The position numbers and the translations under genes are program-made. A DNA stretch of 36,396 nucleotides from the NCBI GenBank assembly GCA_937864265.1, contig CALMIR010000126.1, positions 1 to 36,396 of the forward strand. Reading direction: 5' to 3'. This document shows positions 7,680-15,748 of the stretch, in pieces (the stretch's first letter is position 1; every line of letters begins with the position of its first letter). The notes under the pieces were generated by a model, which was not told where the DNA came from, made no database searches, and saw only the letters and a list, made by a program, of their open reading frames with translations. The DNA is from an uncultured Saprospirales bacterium (lineage in GTDB: Bacteria > Bacteroidota > Bacteroidia > Chitinophagales > Saprospiraceae).

Positions 7680-8586
7680 AGAGCTGTTGATAGATACCCG
7701 AAGAATCGCTTAAAAAGTAGCTGTCTTTGTTGTAATTGGATCGAAGGATGAAGGGTTCTGTGCGGGCTGTATCAATAAAAACTTGTATTTGAAAAGCTTC
7801 AGGGCTGTTTTTGCCTTCCAGTACCAATGTCTGGGTAGGGTATTCTCGTGCTTTCAGTTCATCAAAATCATCTGCAAAAACGGTTCCGTTAAAATTTCTA
7901 AAGGCGCTGAGGTAGTTTTCCACTTTCATCGAATCCAGTTGAGTGGTTCCTGCCAATGTCCAGCCCGTTGCCGATTTTTCAAAGCGCCAAGTCGTATCCG
8001 GCCATTCATATCGGAAGGCGTTAATTTCTATTTCCGGGCTTAAATTCAACAAGGTTTTATCGCGATAGCTATCAAAACCCTGCCCTAATGACATGGCTTG
8101 AAAGCCATCCACTGCATACACTTCATCGGCTCCATTCAAGCGAATATAGAGCGTAGCCGTTCGCATCTGTTGATTAAAACTCATCTTCCCGACATAGAAA
8201 TCTTCGCTGAGTTTGCCTTTTTCATATACCATGATGTGATGTGCAGTCCCCTCTTCTACTTCATAAGAAGGCCATTTATCGGGCGTTTTAGCCACTATTT
8301 GCTTGGTTTTGATCAAAGATAAAGCGCTTAGCAGTTGTTCCACTTGTTTGGGATAGGCTTTGATGGTCAGCGATTCATTGGTTGCCATCCAATTGCCGTT
8401 TTCTGGCTGTAAAGTAAATGCCAACTCCGGGCCTTTGGGGTCTATACTAATGGCAGTGACCTGAAGTGAATCAACGGCAATTAATTCTGAATTGAAGCTT
8501 TTTTCTTTTTTGCCACTAAAAAGCCGGATCAGGCCATAGACGCCTAATAAAATAACCAGTGCAATCAAGAGTAATTTATTGTTCAT
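7642..8586 (-). CDS. DUF4340 domain-containing protein (GldG-associated)
   Basis: A 314-aa protein with one N-terminal membrane segment (~4-23, NKLLLIALVILLGVYGLIRL) and a long periplasmic part matching DUF4340: ENGNWMATN, PKQVEQLLSALS, YVGKMSFNQQ, DSYRDKTLLNLSPEIEINAF and WTLAGTTQLDSMKVENYLSAF. Proteins of this family often sit beside GldG-type ABC_transp_aux proteins, as here. It is the last gene of the leftward gldA-gldF-gldG cluster, separated from gldG by 202 bp that contain a repeat element. It probably works with the transporter at the membrane, but no biochemical role is established. Its 3' end runs 38 bp into mcrC on the other strand. Confidence 0.85.
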   Translation of the reverse strand: MNNKLLLIALVILLGVYGLIRLFSGKKEKSFNSELIAVDSLQVTAISIDPKGPELAFTLQPENGNWMATNESLTIKAYPKQVEQLLSALSLIKTKQIVAKTPDKWPSYEVEEGTAHHIMVYEKGKLSEDFYVGKMSFNQQMRTATLYIRLNGADEVYAVDGFQAMSLGQGFDSYRDKTLLNLSPEIEINAFRYEWPDTTWRFEKSATGWTLAGTTQLDSMKVENYLSAFRNFNGTVFADDFDELKAREYPTQTLVLEGKNSPEAFQIQVFIDTARTEPFILRSNYNKDSYFLSDSSGIYQQLFKMPAELMPDQG

Positions 8587-8596
8587 AAGCCTTTTA

Positions 8597-8753
8597 AGTT
8601 TCTGGTCTCAGGTTGCTGGTTTTCCTGCCCCCGCCTTCTCCCGCGTTTTTCGAGGGATCATTCGGCAAGCGGCTCAGACGGGTGGTTTTTTTCTCGGTTG
8701 AGTACAGCGAAGACGGGCAGGCTAGGCCAACTAGAAACTTGAAACCAGAAACT
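8597..8753. repeat. Dispersed hairpin element, copy 2, with terminal inverted repeats
   Basis: It shares the 25-bp block GGCAAGCGGCTCAGAC... (8664-8688) and a CCCGCGTTTTTCG-GGGATCA-like core with the element at 6294-6390, but the hairpin arms have diverged. Its ends are inverted repeats: AGTTTCTGGTCTC (8597-8609) against GAAACCAGAAACT (8741-8753), 12 of 13 matching. The right end has a short-period GAAAC-rich tract. It fills the gap between gldG and the DUF4340 gene. It has no coding capacity and looks MITE-like or REP-like. Confidence 0.65.
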
Positions 8754-8788
8754 AGAAACCCAGAACTACCCCTTGCTCGGCGCTCCTT

Positions 8789-10303
8789 TCATACCCATCG
8801 TTCTACCATCCGCTTGGTTTTCAGACTTTTCTGCCGCTGATAACGCAAAAAACCGACCAGAAGTACCAGCGCTATTGGCAATCCAAAGTTCAAATACTTC
8901 AAAAAGCTTCGTTTGCCTGTTGCTTCGTCGCTCAAGTATTCCTGGTCAATGGGGCGAGTTGCAACGCCTTTGGTGCGCAACTCAATCAATCCTGTATCGT
9001 CGGAAAGCCAATCAATACTGTTGACCATTAAATTGACGTTGTCCTCGGCTTGGCGGCCCTGTTGCCCGGACACTGGAAAGTCGCCATCGCCTATGACAAC
9101 CATCCTGGATGGCGTATTGCCCACTAAATTGCCTTCTAAGATTCCGCCAACGCTGAGCGAACTCATGGGAAAGTCGGCGTCGAACCACTGTTTTTGAATG
9201 TCAAAAAACACCGGAAGGTTGACCACGCCGCTCTGAGCAGAAGACTGGGCAATAGGGGTAAAAGAGACCCCTGCTTTGCCCAAAAATTGCAAAGGACTGG
9301 CGAAACTCAGCACCACTTGCTCTAGTCCCTTATTAATGGGATGTTCTGGAAAGTCAGTGATCAAAGGCAAATAAGGGAAAGAAACCGGGGTGTTGAAAGT
9401 TAAAAAACCCTGCCTTTGTTGAACGGTGACAGCGCCACACTGCGCATCTATTAAAAAGCTATTTTCTATCTGTAGCCCCTTATCTGCCAACCAGCTTTCC
9501 AGTCCTGTATTGATGGCTGCCCCCTGTGCCGTTTGCAGGTCGCCAACCACTGCATTATAAGCGATAAAAACATTTCCACCCCGGCTCAGATAATCGTCCA
9601 ATTTGCTGAGGTGATGTGGCGGAAAAGTATCCGAAGGAGCAACGATGGCGATGGTTTTGAAGCGATCAGGAATGCTTGCCTCCTGTTCTAAGTCCAAATT
9701 TTCTACACTGTATAAAATACTCATGGCCATCACGGCTTGCGCCAAATCGCCTTGTGTGGGCTCTCCATGGCCTTGTACCAAACCAATACTCGGTTTGTCT
9801 TTGACCGCCAATTTTTTTATCCCGGTGGAAAGTTCATACTCCATTGGTGCGCCGGGTTGTATGAAAGGGATCACATCGCTTTGCTCTCCCATCTGAATAA
9901 TGGCACCCAGGAAAGCTTGCTGTTGCTTTACCTGGTCTTTGTCGCGCACATTGATCATCACGGGCTGTATGCCAGCTTGGGCGGCTTCTTGTTGCGCTTC
10001 ATCCGTTTTGGGATCTATAAATTCGTAATCGACCATACCTTTGGAGATATTGGCGTACTCTACCAGCAGGTCTTGAAAATCGGTCCGAGCTTTTTCGATT
10101 TCAGGAGGTACATCTTTTGAAAAAAAGGCTCGAATAGTAATCGGATCTTCCAAGTCGCGCAATATATCTTTGGTTGCACCGCTGAGGGTAAAGCGCCGAT
10201 CTTCGGTCAGGTCAAGGCGAAAAAAAAGCTGCTGTGCGATTAAATTGAGCAGTAACAACACAGCGACCAAGAGTAAAGCCGTTATCCAATGGTTCTTTTT
10301 CAT
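8789..10303 (-). CDS. Gliding motility-associated ABC transporter substrate-binding protein GldG
   Basis: A 504-aa protein with an N-terminal membrane segment (~8-27), a large extracytoplasmic ABC_transp_aux domain (~30-450) and a C-terminal membrane segment (~477-493, followed by RYQRQKSLKTKR). Recognisable GldG text includes FFRLDLTEDRRFTLS near the start, YEFIDPKTD, GLVQGHGEP and SRMVVIGDGDF. In Flavobacterium johnsoniae GldG forms an ABC transporter with GldF and GldA, and early genetics linked it to gliding; the transported substrate is unknown. It lies 11 nt after gldF in the same leftward cluster. Length is slightly below that of many flavobacterial GldG proteins but no domain is missing. 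Confidence 0.93.
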   Translation of the reverse strand: MKKNHWITALLLVAVLLLLNLIAQQLFFRLDLTEDRRFTLSGATKDILRDLEDPITIRAFFSKDVPPEIEKARTDFQDLLVEYANISKGMVDYEFIDPKTDEAQQEAAQAGIQPVMINVRDKDQVKQQQAFLGAIIQMGEQSDVIPFIQPGAPMEYELSTGIKKLAVKDKPSIGLVQGHGEPTQGDLAQAVMAMSILYSVENLDLEQEASIPDRFKTIAIVAPSDTFPPHHLSKLDDYLSRGGNVFIAYNAVVGDLQTAQGAAINTGLESWLADKGLQIENSFLIDAQCGAVTVQQRQGFLTFNTPVSFPYLPLITDFPEHPINKGLEQVVLSFASPLQFLGKAGVSFTPIAQSSAQSGVVNLPVFFDIQKQWFDADFPMSSLSVGGILEGNLVGNTPSRMVVIGDGDFPVSGQQGRQAEDNVNLMVNSIDWLSDDTGLIELRTKGVATRPIDQEYLSDEATGKRSFLKYLNFGLPIALVLLVGFLRYQRQKSLKTKRMVERWV

Positions 10304-10314
10304 GAGTCGGGAAT

Positions 10315-11046
10315 TTAACTTCTTTTGGCAATGACCGTTTCAGAAAGTCCTAAACCGAGTAATACAATAGATGCGAAATAGAGCAAATCTTTGGAGTCGA
10401 GTACCCCGCGTTGGATGGAGTCGAAATGGGCGCGCAGGCTCAATCCTTCAAAAAAGGAACTCAAAAAGCCGCGGCTATTGGAAGCCATGATTCCGAATAA
10501 TAAGTGAAAGAACACCCCGATCAAAATAGCCAGCAAAAAGGCTACAATCTGATTGTTGGTGATGCTGCTGGCAAAGATGCCGATACTGATGTAGGCAGCA
10601 CTCATGAACAACAGCCCTAAATAGCCGCACCAGGTAGCACCGTGATCCATATCTCCGAGCTGGGCAACGGTAATATAATACGGCAAGGTGAAGGCCAATG
10701 CGATGCAAACCATAAAAAAGCAGGCCAAAAATTTTCCGACGATCAGTTGTCGGTTGCTGATGTTTTTGGTCAACAGCATTTCAATCGTTCCTGTTTTCTT
10801 CTCTTCTGCGATTTGGCGCATGGTCAGCGCCGGAATGAAGAAAAACAAAGTCCAATAAGCGATGCTAAAAAATACCAACAAATCGGCTTCCTTGCGGAAA
10901 AAAACATCTCCGCCCCCAATCAACTCTAAGGGATCCCAAGTAAACAAACCGCTCAGTCCCAAAAAAGCAATTAGAATGACATAGGCTATGAGCGAATCAA
11001 AAAACGAGCCTAATTCTTTTTTAGCAATTATCCAGATTGGATTCAT
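10315..11046 (-). CDS. Gliding motility-associated ABC transporter permease GldF
   Basis: A 243-aa permease with six predicted membrane segments. It has the ABC-2 type signature MRQIAEEKKTGTIEMLLTKN in the first cytoplasmic loop, which should contact GldA. The ATG at 11046 (MNPIWIIAKKELGSFFDS) is chosen; the longer frame needs a TTG at 11067 and adds seven polar residues. It is the middle gene of gldA-gldF-gldG, 69 nt after gldA and 11 nt before gldG. It forms the membrane channel of the GldAFG transporter by family knowledge. Confidence 0.93.
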   Translation of the reverse strand: MNPIWIIAKKELGSFFDSLIAYVILIAFLGLSGLFTWDPLELIGGGDVFFRKEADLLVFFSIAYWTLFFFIPALTMRQIAEEKKTGTIEMLLTKNISNRQLIVGKFLACFFMVCIALAFTLPYYITVAQLGDMDHGATWCGYLGLLFMSAAYISIGIFASSITNNQIVAFLLAILIGVFFHLLFGIMASNSRGFLSSFFEGLSLRAHFDSIQRGVLDSKDLLYFASIVLLGLGLSETVIAKRS

Positions 11047-11115
11047 GTTCTTATTTTTTGAATACAACTCAAAACTTCACAGGTTGATGGAGCGGGCCAA
11101 AATGCCATCCGCCTT

Positions 11116-12042
11116 TCAATTCAAAGTCAAATCCCTGAAAATATCTTCCAGTTTGGTTTCAAAGGGGATCATTTCTGCTAAAGTCCAGCCCTGACGCACG
11201 CAAAGGTCAAAGATGGCTTTATTGGACGTTTGGTCGGCATTGCTTTGCACTTCAAAACGCTTACTTTCAGCATCCTCTATTTCAGCAAAAGACACCGTCG
11301 TCAATGCCTGTATTTGATGGAGCATGTTTAGCGCATCGGCTTCACCTTCCAATCGCACTTGGAGCACCTGTTTGCCTTGAGCTTGCTTGCGCAGCATATC
11401 GGCAGTGCCGTCGGCTACGATCTTACCCTTGTTGATGATTAATATGCGGTCGCAGGTTGCTTCTACTTCCGGTAAGATGTGGGTGCTGAGAATAACCGTT
11501 TTTTCTTGACCCAATTTCCGAATCAAAGCCCTTATCTCTACAATTTGGTTGGGATCCAACCCAGTAGTCGGTTCGTCTAAAATGAGAATGTCGGGGTCGT
11601 GTATCATGGCTTGAGCCAAGCCTACCCTTTGTCGGTATCCTTTCGACAATTCCTGGATGCGTTTGTGCTTTTCGGCATCCAAGCCGCAAACCCGGACCAT
11701 CTCGACGACCCTTTCTGCGATGCGATTGTTGGGAACGCCCTGCAAGGCTGCACTGAATTGGAGGAAGTCAATAACCGGCATTTCTGTATAAAGTGGATTG
11801 TGCTCTGGTAGGTAGCCGATGTGTTTTTTCATGGCTCCCCCTTTTATCGAACGGCCATTGATGAGTATATCGCCTTCGTCCATTTCGACATAGCTGGTAA
11901 TCATTTTCATGGTAGTTGTTTTACCAGCTCCGTTGGGCCCTAGGAAACCCAAAATTTCTCCCGTTTTTACTTCAAAATTGATGCTGTCAACGGCCCTTTG
12001 CGGGCCATATTTTTTGCTAAGCTGCTGTATTTTGATGTCCAT
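11116..12042 (-). CDS. Gliding motility-associated ABC transporter ATP-binding protein GldA
   Basis: A 308-aa ABC ATPase. Walker A is GPNGAGKTT (35-43), the ABC signature is LSKGYRQRVG (132-141), Walker B is ILILDEP (152-158) and the switch His is in STHIL (H188). The ~90-residue C-terminal extension is typical of GldA-type and ABC-2 transporters. It is first in the leftward gldA-gldF-gldG-DUF4340 order, with a TAnnTTTG-type promoter box 41 nt upstream. By family it powers the GldF/GldG complex at the inner membrane. Confidence 0.95.
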   Translation of the reverse strand: MDIKIQQLSKKYGPQRAVDSINFEVKTGEILGFLGPNGAGKTTTMKMITSYVEMDEGDILINGRSIKGGAMKKHIGYLPEHNPLYTEMPVIDFLQFSAALQGVPNNRIAERVVEMVRVCGLDAEKHKRIQELSKGYRQRVGLAQAMIHDPDILILDEPTTGLDPNQIVEIRALIRKLGQEKTVILSTHILPEVEATCDRILIINKGKIVADGTADMLRKQAQGKQVLQVRLEGEADALNMLHQIQALTTVSFAEIEDAESKRFEVQSNADQTSNKAIFDLCVRQGWTLAEMIPFETKLEDIFRDLTLN

Positions 12043-12082
12043 AAATCGGGTTATTGCGCAGTGTTATTGCTAAAGGTAGGTG

Positions 12083-12090
12083 CAAATTTA
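12083..12090 (-). promoter_or_regulatory. Candidate -7 box for the gldA operon
   Basis: TAAATTTG on the minus strand matches TAnnTTTG, ending 41 nt before the gldA ATG. A TTTG lies 15 nt further upstream, closer than the usual ~19. It sits back to back with a similar box for the divergent lipoprotein gene. Confidence 0.45.
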
Positions 12091-12122
12091 TAAAAAAATG
12101 CCTTTCAAACTGGCAATTCTTA

Positions 12123-12130
12123 TAAATTTG
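12123..12130 (+). promoter_or_regulatory. Candidate -7 box for the MORN lipoprotein gene
   Basis: TAAATTTG matches TAnnTTTG, 29 nt before the ATG at 12160. With the box at 12083-12090 it makes a short divergent promoter region. Confidence 0.45.
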
Positions 12131-12159
12131 CCGCATCGAATCGTTTAAAAACACAGCTG

Positions 12160-12774
12160 ATGAAATCGATTTTACTGCCTTTTTTTCTGTTGTTTAGCCT
12201 TATGTTTTCCTGCCAATCCCCTTCCGGTAATGTGGAAGCCGCTTTTGATATTTCTGCGTACCAGAGCGAAGCCGTGGCGGGAAGCGAAATGACCCGTTTA
12301 CAGAAAATGGATGCTAACGGTGTACTGAGTGAAGATGGGTTCATCGAGAATGGCGTACCACATGGCGCCTGGATAACCTACCATCAAGGCGGCGTTTTTC
12401 CAGCTAAAATCACCCATTATGCTCAGGGCAAATTCAACGGTGCTTATTTTGAATTCACCCAACATGGGCAGCTCACCGTTCGAGCCAACTACAAAGACAA
12501 TCAGTTTGATGGCTATTGGGCCAAGTATTCGTTTGGCCGCCCTATTTTGGAAGCCAACTATAAAAATGGCCAATTGGATGGGGTATATAAAGAATACGAT
12601 ACGAGTACGGGCACCATCCAAAAAGAAATGAACTATAAGGCCGGCCAACTGCACGGCAATTACCGCTTTTACAACGCCGAAGGTTCTGTAATTGCTGAGT
12701 ATGAATACGAAAATGGAGAGCAAGTGAGTGGCGGCATTGTCAATCTGCCTGCTGATACTTCAGCTACACAGTAA
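12160..12774 (+). CDS. MORN-variant repeat lipoprotein (YwqK-like)
   Basis: A 204-aa lipoprotein (lipobox LMFSC, Cys18). From ~residue 60 it carries 5-6 MORN-variant repeats of the YwqK type, seen as NGVPHGAWITYHQGG, QGKFNGAYFEFTQHG, DNQFDGYWAKYSFGR, NGQLDGVYKEYDTSTG and AGQLHGNYRFYNAEG. Databases often call this family a toxin-antitoxin YwqK antitoxin, but no toxin neighbour is present and the lipid anchor argues for an envelope role. It lies 6 nt upstream of the VTC-domain gene, so the two are probably co-transcribed. Confidence 0.88.
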   Translation: MKSILLPFFLLFSLMFSCQSPSGNVEAAFDISAYQSEAVAGSEMTRLQKMDANGVLSEDGFIENGVPHGAWITYHQGGVFPAKITHYAQGKFNGAYFEFTQHGQLTVRANYKDNQFDGYWAKYSFGRPILEANYKNGQLDGVYKEYDTSTGTIQKEMNYKAGQLHGNYRFYNAEGSVIAEYEYENGEQVSGGIVNLPADTSATQ

Positions 12775-12780
12775 TCAGGC

Positions 12781-13407
12781 ATGAGGTACGAACGAAAATA
12801 TGCGCTGGATGCTATTCCTGAGCCTTTGATTAAGGCCCAACTTTTGCAGCATCCGGCAGGTTTTCGACCGCTTTTTCCGGCTCGGCAAATACACAATATC
12901 TACTTTGATACCCCAGAATGGACGGCCTTTCGAGATAATGAAGACGGCAATCCAGAAAGGGTTAAATTCCGTTTGCGCTGGTATGGCGAGCAGCGCCAGG
13001 CAATAAATCATCCTATCCTGGAGGCTAAATCTAAAAACGGTGAATTGGGTAAAAAGCAACATTTTAGCCTCTCTAAATCTTTTTATTTGGCTGAGGATTT
13101 GAACGGATTACTCCAGGAAGTGCAAATGCTTACCCGGGAAAATGGCTTTTTTCATCCTGTTTTATACAATACCTACCTGCGCAGCTATTGGGCAACCCCA
13201 AACCAAGCTTTTCGAGTCACCATCGACTCTGGCCTGGCTTATGCACCTGTCTTTTCTTCACAACTGCTTTATACCCAACAACAGGTGATGGAAATCAAAT
13301 ACCGGGCTGACCAGGCTGATGAGGCAGCCGCCATTTTCCAATACTTCCCTTTTCGCCAAACGAAAATGTCGAAATATGCACTGGGGGTGCAGCTGTTATG
13401 GCACTGA
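12781..13407 (+). CDS. VTC domain-containing protein (polyphosphate polymerase-like)
   Basis: A 208-aa cytoplasmic protein with the features of the VTC/CYTH-like triphosphate tunnel fold: RYERKYAL at the start, NIYFDT, VKFRLRWYG, PILEAKSK, NTYLRSYW, MEIKYR and the terminal KMSKYALGV. These positively charged strands line the tunnel in VTC polyphosphate polymerases. Bacterial members are short, as here. Polyphosphate synthesis is possible but unproven for this subfamily. It is co-directional with the MORN lipoprotein gene 6 nt upstream and convergent with ribBA, whose stop lies 15 nt away. Confidence 0.87.
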   Translation: MRYERKYALDAIPEPLIKAQLLQHPAGFRPLFPARQIHNIYFDTPEWTAFRDNEDGNPERVKFRLRWYGEQRQAINHPILEAKSKNGELGKKQHFSLSKSFYLAEDLNGLLQEVQMLTRENGFFHPVLYNTYLRSYWATPNQAFRVTIDSGLAYAPVFSSQLLYTQQQVMEIKYRADQADEAAAIFQYFPFRQTKMSKYALGVQLLWH

Positions 13408-13414
13408 TAGTGCC
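13400..13414. terminator. Small hairpin between the convergent VTC and ribBA genes
   Basis: GGCACT-GAT-AGTGCC is a perfect 6-bp stem with a 3-nt loop that spans the VTC stop codon. There is no T-run, so it is at best a weak bidirectional stop. It fits the pattern of 3-nt-loop hairpins seen elsewhere in this window. Confidence 0.25.
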
Positions 13415-13421
13415 GACTCCA

Positions 13422-14570
13422 TCAAAACGGAACATTCTCAACGATTTCCAAGCCATAACCAATCAGGCCAACGCGCTTTTTAGGGGCATTGGTCAACAAA
13501 CGGAGCTTGGTTAAGCCCAGGTCTTTTAAAATTTGGGCCCCTACGCCAAAATCGCGCTGCGACATGTCCGATTTGACGTCAATATTTGGTTCTCCGCTTT
13601 CTTGTCTTTTCTTCAATTCTTCCAGTTGGAATAAGATGTGGTCTGCATTTTCGCGATGGCGCATGTACAACAACACGCCCTTACCCTCTTTGCCGATAAT
13701 GTTAATAGATCGCTGGAGCCGCTCAAAGTGATCGTCAAACAAACTGCCCAAAATTTCACCAGCTTCGGTGGAAGAATAAACGCGTACTAAAACCGGTTCG
13801 TCCGGCAGCCAATTGCCTTTTTTGATGGCCAAGTGAATATCGTTGGTGGTCAACTGGCGGAAAGCGATAAGTTCGCATGGGCCATAAGGGGTTTGGATGT
13901 TGAAAGAATTTTCCCGCTTGATGATCCGCTCCGTCCGCAAGCGATACGCTACCAGATCCTTGATAGATATAATTTTCAAGTTAAACCGCTCCGCTATCTG
14001 AACCAGTTGGGGCAGCCGAGCCATGGTGCCATCTTCATTTAATATTTCAACCAAAACACCTGCTGGATAAAAGCCCGCCAAACGCGCCAGGTCGATGGCC
14101 GCTTCTGTATGGCCTGTTCGACGCAAAACTCCCCCCGTTTTAGCGCGCAAAGGAAAAATATGCCCTGGTCGGGCAAAATCGCTCGCTTTGGTATCTGGAT
14201 CAATCATGGCTTTGATGCCCGTAGCTCGGTCGTAAGCAGATATTCCCGTGGTGCATCCCCGGCCAATCAAATCAATCGAAACCGTGAAAGCGGTCTCATG
14301 TAGCGCCGTATTGGACGCCACCATCATGTTTAACTCCAGTTCATCGGCTCTTTTTTCATCAATGGGCGTACAAATTAGACCCCGGCCGTGGGTGGCCATG
14401 AAATTGATGATTTCCGGGGTAATGCATTCTGCAGCACATATAAAATCGCCCTCATTCTCCCGGTCTTCGTCATCCACTACGATCAGCACCTTTCCCGCCC
14501 GTATATCAGCGATGGCTTCTTCAATCGTATTCAGCTCTATTTCAAGTCCGTTTAGGTGGTTCCCAGACAT
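13422..14570 (-). CDS. 3,4-dihydroxy-2-butanone-4-phosphate synthase with degenerate GTP cyclohydrolase II domain
   Basis: A 382-aa RibBA-type protein for riboflavin synthesis. The RibB half (~1-205) is intact: DDEDRENEGD (33-42), THGRGLICTP, HETAFTVS (91-98), GISAYDRATGI, RPGHIFPL and RTGHTEAAIDL. The RibA half (~210-382) is not canonical. The three zinc Cys positions are replaced (aligned T268, D279, H281 in YSSTEAGEILGSLFDDH), and the EGRGIGL substrate motif reads ENADHIL. Scaffold motifs RDFGVGAQIL and LRLLTNAPKK remain. It should make dihydroxybutanone phosphate, but GTP cyclohydrolase activity is doubtful. The start lies inside the GT2 gene (29-bp overlap), giving a GT4-GT2-ribBA string. 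Confidence 0.93.
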   Translation of the reverse strand: MSGNHLNGLEIELNTIEEAIADIRAGKVLIVVDDEDRENEGDFICAAECITPEIINFMATHGRGLICTPIDEKRADELELNMMVASNTALHETAFTVSIDLIGRGCTTGISAYDRATGIKAMIDPDTKASDFARPGHIFPLRAKTGGVLRRTGHTEAAIDLARLAGFYPAGVLVEILNEDGTMARLPQLVQIAERFNLKIISIKDLVAYRLRTERIIKRENSFNIQTPYGPCELIAFRQLTTNDIHLAIKKGNWLPDEPVLVRVYSSTEAGEILGSLFDDHFERLQRSINIIGKEGKGVLLYMRHRENADHILFQLEELKKRQESGEPNIDVKSDMSQRDFGVGAQILKDLGLTKLRLLTNAPKKRVGLIGYGLEIVENVPF

Positions 14571-15747
14571 TGTTTTTTATTCCTTTAATGAAATTAATAA
14601 AACCATTCAACAGGGCTAGATTCATCAGCAACAAGTAACGAATACCCCTTAGCGGCAAAACATGAATGTTGATCAAACGCAGCAAATAATCCAGCAGTGG
14701 CACGGCGAAAAGCACAAAAGCAACTGCTAAAAACGCAACTTCATAAATCAGCAAATGGTTCAACGCGAGGGCAAAACTACTCAGTAAGAGGATAATAAAA
14801 AAGAAAGGCCCCAGCCAGCGCAGTACTTTATGGGAAAAAAAAGCGAAAGCAAGTGGCTGGATGGGTGGCCACCACAAATGGCGAAAGGACAGTAAGTTTT
14901 GGAAATTACCAGCAGATATCCGGGCTTTCCGGCGGTATTCTTCCCTGATTTCGTGTGAAACGGCTTCGTAGCAAATGGCGTCTAACTCGTTGATGGCTAA
15001 ACCGCCCTGCTCGAAAACCTTCATGGTGATGAAAAAGTCATCGACCAAAAATTTAGCCGGAACAGGCGTAAATCGGCTGGCTCGAACCGCATAACAGCCT
15101 CCAAAAGGGCCAATCATTTTGCCCCAAACCAGACTTTCCCAATGCTTGAGGCGCACTTCTGATGAGATGTATTGATTTTCTGCCTTGGAAATGCCCGCTT
15201 CTTGCATGCCATAATGCACCATGTGGGCATCAACGATGTCAATAGCCGGATTTTTAAAATGCTGTGCCAGTGATCGAACTACACCCTCACTTAACAACAC
15301 ATTGGCATCCGTTACTACGAGAACCGTATGCTCAATAGCAGGATGATTTTTCGTAGCTTGTAAAAAGAGCTGGTTGATTATGCCTGGTTTGCCCGTGCGG
15401 CTGTTAAAAGGAATGAAATGAACCTGTTGAGGGTATTGCTGTGCATAAGCTTCGAGTATTGGGTTGGTTTGATCCGTAGAACAATCAGAACCAATAAATA
15501 TGCTTACTTTTTGGGCGGGATAATGCTGTGCTAATAAGCTATCCATTTTTTGTCGAATAACTTTTTCCTCATTGAAAACAGCCATTAAAACAATCACATC
15601 GGGCCAATTCTCATCCGTGGCTTTGAAAATTATTTGATTGGGTAATTTCCCCTTAGCCCATAAGCGCATCAACAAGGGATACAAAAAGTAAGTATGGAAA
15701 AGCCCCAAAAAGCTGAACCAGAAAAATACTTGTAGTAAAAATAACAT
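14542..15747 (-). CDS. Membrane-associated family 2 glycosyltransferase
   Basis: A 401-aa processive-type GT2. There is one N-terminal membrane segment (~5-27), a catalytic GT-A domain with VIVLMAVFNEE (~51-61), FIGSDCSTDQT (~84-94), a DAN metal-binding motif (147-149), VDDFF (~235-239) and RRKARISAGNFQ as the QxxRW-like helix (~272-283), then about four C-terminal membrane segments. It probably makes or extends a surface polysaccharide; donor and acceptor are unknown. It starts 1 nt after the GT4 stop and overlaps the ribBA start by 29 bp, so translation is probably coupled. Confidence 0.9.
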   Translation of the reverse strand: MLFLLQVFFWFSFLGLFHTYFLYPLLMRLWAKGKLPNQIIFKATDENWPDVIVLMAVFNEEKVIRQKMDSLLAQHYPAQKVSIFIGSDCSTDQTNPILEAYAQQYPQQVHFIPFNSRTGKPGIINQLFLQATKNHPAIEHTVLVVTDANVLLSEGVVRSLAQHFKNPAIDIVDAHMVHYGMQEAGISKAENQYISSEVRLKHWESLVWGKMIGPFGGCYAVRASRFTPVPAKFLVDDFFITMKVFEQGGLAINELDAICYEAVSHEIREEYRRKARISAGNFQNLLSFRHLWWPPIQPLAFAFFSHKVLRWLGPFFFIILLLSSFALALNHLLIYEVAFLAVAFVLFAVPLLDYLLRLINIHVLPLRGIRYLLLMNLALLNGFINFIKGIKNNVWEPPKRT

Positions 15748-15748
15748 A

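Noticed and set aside
12160-12774. Toxin-antitoxin system suggested by YwqK-type naming
   Set aside because: No toxin gene is adjacent, and the protein is an exported lipoprotein followed by a VTC-domain gene.
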